Shown here piece by piece: positions 40,707 to 42,259 of a DNA stretch of 42,259 nucleotides. The position numbers were made by a program, and so were the translations under genes. Under the pieces are notes generated by a model, which was given only the letters and a program-made list of their open reading frames with translations, was not told the origin of the DNA and searched no databases. Source of the DNA: Candidatus Uhrbacteria bacterium RIFCSPHIGHO2_12_FULL_60_25 (GTDB lineage Bacteria > Patescibacteriota > Patescibacteriia > 2-12-FULL-60-25). The stretch is taken from contig MGEH01000037.1 of NCBI GenBank assembly GCA_001791275.1, forward strand, positions 17,765 to 60,023, read 5' to 3'. Numbering within the stretch: the stretch's first letter is position 1; the number at the start of each line of letters is the position of its first letter.

Positions 40707-40964
40707 AAGCGTGGTTCGGAGTATCTGCGCCCGTCGTTTGGGTACTTGCATGATGATTGATTGATGAACCCGCACCCGCACGATATGGATCGGCCGGACA
40801 AATCACACGCCGTCTCGATCAAATGACAGGGCGATGTAACGTATATGCTCGGGTGCGGGGTGAAGAAGAAACGCGCGTTCTTCTGGAATCGCGCGTAATG
40901 CCCCTCTGTTTGTTCTACGCTAGCAAACGTCGTTATGGACGTCAAATGTAAATAAAATGACGGA
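40707..40964. other. Non-coding interval between greA and the tandem paralogs
   Basis: No gene is supported here. A possible greA-directed promoter TTGACG/TAGCGT with 17-bp spacing lies around 40916-40944 on the minus strand. acccgcacccgcacga (about 40769-40784) is nearly complementary to tgctcgggtgcggggt (about 40845-40860), forming a long-range inverted repeat. Confidence 0.35.
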
Positions 40965-41000
40965 CCAAAGTTCCAATATCCAAAGTGCCAAATTTCCAAT
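40965..41000. repeat. Heptamer-like array (ccaaag family), copy 1
   Basis: Four to five units of the type ccaaagt/ccaaatt/ccaatat at 7-9-bp steps directly follow the stop codon of the gene at 41002-41934. A sister array lies at 41977-42010 behind the second paralog. Both share tgacggaccaaag nearby. Confidence 0.7.
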
Positions 41001-41001
41001 T

Positions 41002-41934
41002 TCAGGAAGAGAAGCGTCCCAGGGGACGGAAACCGACGCGCCCGAACGGCCTGCCGCCCCAGCCGACGCCCGAGGCCCCGCCATAGCCGGAGCGGCCGGA
41101 AATCAACCGCCCGCCGGACCCCGAGGTCTCTTTCTGCCATTCAGTCGTATCCGTGGTCCCCCATTCAGGGTGGTGGATGTTCGCCAGCACGTTCCAGACG
41201 ATGGTTTCCGTGAGTGAGGCTTGGCCTGGCTTAAGATCAAGGGCCTTGGCGAACGCGTTCATGACCTCCGGCTTTGTAAAGTCTGCGGGCGACAGGCCAA
41301 AACGCGATCTCGGATCAAGCTTCGTCTCGTCAAAGTTGCTTTGGCTGATGACGCCTCGGCGGTTCAAGTCTTCGAGCACAGGCGCGAGCGGATCATGGTC
41401 ATACATCTGGGCACCTTTGGCGTAGTCGGGCTTCTGCCTGCCATCCACGAGCACCCAGGCGCCTGGGAGCATGGTGGCGTCCTTTGCAATGCGACCGTCG
41501 GCGATTTCCTCGTAGAACCAGCGACGTGGCTTCTTCTCCCACCCGGGGAAGTCAGCGTCCTCTGTCATGTCCATCGGAGGGAGGTAGTGGAGCTCAAAGC
41601 CCATCGCCTCCCAGTTCTTGATGCGCTCCGGGGTGATCTCATGGGGGAGGGGCTGGACGGTGATGGATTCACCGAAGAAGGCTTTGAGCGTGGCCGCTTC
41701 TTCCTCACGGAGCTTGGAGAGTTCTGGGGCCTCGATCCTGGCCTTCTCTTTGTTTGACAGACGGAACGGTTCCCATTCAGGCTCTTCAGGCCTGCGCTTC
41801 TCCTTTGCCATGATCTTGCGCATTTCTTCTTCTGCTGCACGACCAAGAAACTTGCCGATAAGCTCGGCGTCGTCTTTCAGGCGCTTCTTGGGAGGCTCGA
41901 AGGGGTTCTCGAGGGAGTGGAAGGGAGGGGGCAT
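41002..41934 (-). CDS. Tandem paralog 1: charged protein with Gly/Arg-rich tail
   Basis: A 310-residue soluble protein, family not recognised. It starts with a Pro-rich segment (MPPPFHSLENPFEPPKKRLK). A Glu/Lys-rich helical stretch (EEEMRKIMAKEKRRPEEPEWE, LSKLREEEAATLKAFFGE) and a more globular middle (FYEEIADGRIAKDATMLPGAWVLVDGRQKPDY, then a Lys/Pro/Phe region with NAFAKALDLKPGQASLTETIVWNVL) follow. It ends in a low-complexity tail rich in Gly, Arg and Phe (GGRLISGRSGYGG, GRVGFRPLGRFSS) that recalls RGG-type RNA-binding tails. A longer frame upstream runs through the repeat array and is rejected; the ATG at 41934 has no clear Shine-Dalgarno site. The C-terminal third is about 90% identical to the next gene. 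Confidence 0.65.
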   Translation of the reverse strand: MPPPFHSLENPFEPPKKRLKDDAELIGKFLGRAAEEEMRKIMAKEKRRPEEPEWEPFRLSNKEKARIEAPELSKLREEEAATLKAFFGESITVQPLPHEITPERIKNWEAMGFELHYLPPMDMTEDADFPGWEKKPRRWFYEEIADGRIAKDATMLPGAWVLVDGRQKPDYAKGAQMYDHDPLAPVLEDLNRRGVISQSNFDETKLDPRSRFGLSPADFTKPEVMNAFAKALDLKPGQASLTETIVWNVLANIHHPEWGTTDTTEWQKETSGSGGRLISGRSGYGGASGVGWGGRPFGRVGFRPLGRFSS

Positions 41935-41976
41935 GGGTGACGGACCAAAGCTTGTCCTGAGCAACACCGAAGGATT

Positions 41977-42010
41977 CCAAAGTTCCAAAGACCAAAGGTC
42001 CAAAAATCCA
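41977..42010. repeat. Heptamer-like array (ccaaag family), copy 2
   Basis: Regular units ccaaagt, tccaaag, accaaag, gtccaaa in about 7-bp steps follow the stop codon of paralog 2, in the same position as copy 1 behind paralog 1. Confidence 0.75.
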
Positions 42011-42013
42011 ATG

Positions 42014-42259
42014 TTAGGGAGAGAAGCGTCCCAGGGGACGGAAACCGACGCGCCCGTGCGGCCTGCCGCCACCGTCGACGCCCGAGGCTCCGCCATTGTC
42101 GGAGCCGCCGGAAACCAACCGCCCGCCGGAGCCCCGGGTCTCTTTCTGCCATTCATACGTATCCGTGGTCCCCCATTCAGGATGATGGATGTTCGCGAGC
42201 ACGTTCCAGACGATGGTTTCCGTGAGTGAGGCTTGGCCTGGCTTAAGATCAAGGGCTTT
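42014..42259 (-). CDS. Tandem paralog 2, 5' part outside the window
   Basis: Only the last 81 codons are present; the frame is open to the right edge (KALDLKPGQASLTETIVWN...), and the stop codon is at 42014-42016. It matches the C terminus of paralog 1, with the same HHPEWGTTDTxEWQKET block, followed by a diverged Gly-rich tail (GGSDNGGASGVDGGG) and the shared end GRVGFRPLGRFS. The offset between the copies is about 1012 bp. Function is unknown, and the array may continue beyond the window. Confidence 0.7.
   Translation of the reverse strand, partial: KALDLKPGQASLTETIVWNVLANIHHPEWGTTDTYEWQKETRGSGGRLVSGGSDNGGASGVDGGGRPHGRVGFRPLGRFSP

Overview
The window is GC-rich, gene-dense, single-replicon chromosomal sequence with no rRNA, phage, insertion-sequence or CRISPR signature. 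The gene set suggests a member of the Candidate Phyla Radiation (Patescibacteria): a B12-dependent ribonucleotide reductase, an HMA/TauE/cupredoxin fusion, a transglutaminase/DegT/FemAB surface cluster, many unrecognised short proteins, and several apparently leaderless genes. This placement is inferred from gene content and was not tested by phylogeny.

Layout. 1-957: a deoxyribosyltransferase-like gene between terminator hairpins and a composite repeat. 958-4053: dnaG and rpoD, the replication/transcription pair. 4131-6655: a histidine phosphatase, msrB, tRNA-Asn(GTT), and a 416-residue protein whose spaced Cys-x-Asp-x-Arg, His and Cys residues match the carboxysomal CsoSCA type of beta-carbonic anhydrase. 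6760-11344: a metal operon with a Met/His/Cys-rich secreted protein, the HMA-TauE-cupredoxin fusion, a CopA Cu(I) ATPase and a short ZIP-like permease. 11384-14708: small lipoproteins, a degenerate guanylate-kinase-like gene, the dead 3' end of an HtrA-type protease, a membrane protein and a cupredoxin. 14768-20001: a metallo-beta-lactamase/beta-CASP nuclease, an EamA transporter overlapping a membrane-anchored glycoside hydrolase, and typA. 20061-25473: a coiled-coil protein diverging from a DnaQ-fold exonuclease, then nrdJ behind two NrdR boxes. 25584-32570: a second deoxyribosyltransferase-like gene, membrane proteins, rmuC, a SanA/YdcF-like gene, small helical proteins and an ABC exporter. 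32852-40706: a long minus-strand run read as greA-lysS-nucleotidyltransferase-serS-transglutaminase-degT-femAB-ftsQ. 41002-42259: tandem paralogs with a Gly/Arg-rich tail, the second cut by the window edge.

Promoters recur as TTGAC(C/A/G)-like -35 and TAnnnT -10 boxes 16-17 bp apart. In about nine genes the -10 box lies only 6-10 nt before the ATG, implying leaderless or nearly leaderless mRNAs, while other genes have clear Shine-Dalgarno sites.

The most unusual feature is repetitive DNA. There are several loci of short tandem units (mostly 7 bp), often followed by an inverted copy. The unit sequence differs from place to place, and at three loci it is inserted in frame in linkers of dnaG, nrdJ and the copper fusion gene. 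Two further palindrome families occur between genes, and one of them carries a TTGAC -35 box at its edge.
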